Positions 62,953 through 64,000 of a stretch of DNA of 64,000 nucleotides are shown piece after piece. The DNA lies in NCBI GenBank assembly GCA_949317995.1, contig OX439045.1, positions 47,573,693-47,637,692 on the forward strand, in the 5' to 3' direction. This DNA is from Acholoe squamosa (Eukaryota > Annelida > Polychaeta > Phyllodocida > Polynoidae). The notes beneath the pieces were generated by a model. The model had not been told where the DNA came from. It ran no database searches and was given only the letters and a program-made list of their open reading frames with translations. The translations under genes and the position numbers were made by a program. Position 1 is the stretch's first letter; each line of letters opens with the position of its first letter.

Positions 62953-64000
62953 AATCAACACATCCTGGTAGCGGCCGACTATTTCACTAAGTGGACGGAG
63001 GCCTATGCCATTCCCAATCAGGAAGCGCCCACCGTGGCAAGGAAGTTGGTGGAGGAGCTCATATGTCGGCTAGGGGCGCCGGTGGAGATTCACACCGATC
63101 AGGGCAAGAATTTCCAGTCGGGGTTGTTCAAGGAGATAGTAGCCTTGCTGGGGGTCACACAAACAAGGACTTGCGCTTTTAGGCCTCAAAGTGATGGAAT
63201 GGTGGAAAGAGCTAACCGGACCATTGAGGCACTACTGGCTACGGTGGTGGCCACTGACCAGCAGGATTGGGACCTGCAGCTCCCTTTTGTGATGGCCGCC
63301 TATAGGTCATCGGTGCATAGCTCCACCGGAGTATCGCCTAACATGATGATGTTGGGAAGGGAAACAACCGTCCCCCTGCATCTGATCTACCCATTGGACC
63401 CACCCCCGAGGAATAAGGCTGGATACGTGGCTGAGGTCCAGGAGAAGATGGCACGGGCGTATGAGGCAGCTAGGAGTAACATAGGGAGGTCGGTGGCCCG
63501 CCAACGACGTAACTATGATGCCAGGGCGGAGGAGGGCCATCTGCCAACGGGATCCCAGGTCTTCTACTATCACCCCCTAAAGAAGAGAGGACTATCCCCC
63601 AAGTTGCAATGTTATTGGACCGGCCCTTGGACTGTGCAGGAGAGAATAGGGGATGCAGTGTACAAGATAAAGAGGGGCCGTGTAACCAAGGTGGTACATT
63701 TTGATTCTATAAAGGAGGTCTGCCTGCCAGAGGAAGAGGATCTGGGGGATGAATGCACGGAGATAGACCCGGCGGAGGAAGAGGTAGCCAACCCCGACCA
63801 GGGAGCGGGGGATGGATCGCCGGGGGCTAAGGCGATACGGGCGATAATAAGGGACCCTAACCCCGGGCCGCGTGACCAAGCATACTTACCTGTTAAGATG
63901 GCTGAAGGTGGGGACAGCTGGTGGAAATGGTGGTGGGAGGAGGAGACTAGGGTCAGAGCAGAAGCTGCAATGGCCCACTGGAGGGGTGAACCCCCAGATG
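62953..64000 (+). CDS. pol: Gypsy integrase catalytic core and C-terminus (runs off window)
   Basis: The frame reads NQHILVAADYFTKWTEAYAI, IHTDQGKNFQSGLF (second Asp), QSDGMVERANRTIEALL (Glu of the DDE triad) and a GPY/F-like module (YWTGPWTVQERIGDAVYKIK, VVHFDSIK). It remains open to the last base, so the end is not seen. No envelope gene is visible within the window. Confidence 0.88.

Noticed and set aside
1..64000. tRNA, rRNA and other structured RNA genes
   Set aside because: I saw no cloverleaf with A and B boxes or rRNA-like stretch by eye; a dedicated scan could still find one.

Overview
This window looks like a piece of an intron-rich animal genome that is crowded with transposable elements. 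Coding exons are short and are separated by kilobase introns with GT-AG borders. Most of the intergenic and intronic DNA is nested repeats: LINEs, SINE-like retroposons, a Ty3/gypsy LTR element, and many short inverted-repeat (MITE-like) and long fold-back elements. The retroposon tails (ending in a GGCGTTAAAC or GGACGTAAAAC type sequence plus a four-base microsatellite) resemble those I associate with marine invertebrates, molluscs in particular. That assignment is an inference, not a result.

Two host genes can be supported. On the minus strand, 16623-29161 holds ten coding segments plus one alternative last exon of an M20-family peptidase closely resembling PM20D1 (N-fatty-acyl-amino acid synthase/hydrolase). 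All expected metal and catalytic residues are present. The first exon(s) were not found. The final exon exists twice in tandem, each copy with the same acceptor phase and its own stop codon. On the plus strand, 53013-58261 holds eight exons of an unnamed gene with an acidic N-terminus, an RG-rich stretch, a Myb/SANT-like DNA-binding segment, a basic low-complexity middle and a coiled-coil C-terminal half. Its reading frame carries several lesions, so it is a recent pseudogene, a set of assembly errors, or a mixture.

Layout. 1-15.8 kb: a decayed LINE reverse transcriptase split by a 4.0-kb fold-back element and by a 368-bp MITE, then several MITEs, a fold-back cruciform element and retroposons. 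16.6-29.2 kb: the PM20D1-like gene, whose introns carry two more fold-back elements, a TTAA-flanked MITE and others. 29.3-37.7 kb: MITEs, a SINE inside a MITE, a 92-bp tandem array, and no gene I can support. 37.7-44.8 kb: an old LINE interrupted, with a precise 14-bp target duplication, by an apparently intact two-ORF LINE (gag-like ORF1; endonuclease-RT-RNase H ORF2). 45-52.6 kb: pogo-type MITEs, the 3' end of a further LINE, a TTGCCA-rich fold-back element and more MITEs. 52.9-58.3 kb: the Myb/SANT-like gene with a CRE/YY1/ETS-like promoter. 58.4 kb to the end: a 5' LTR, gag and frameshifted pol of a Ty3/gypsy element that runs off the window.

No new multi-gene system is evident. The most notable items are the duplicated terminal exon of the M20 peptidase, the fold-back family whose insertion can be removed to restore a LINE reading frame, a SINE head joined to two different tails, and several cases where one repeat copy is the empty site for an insertion in another copy.
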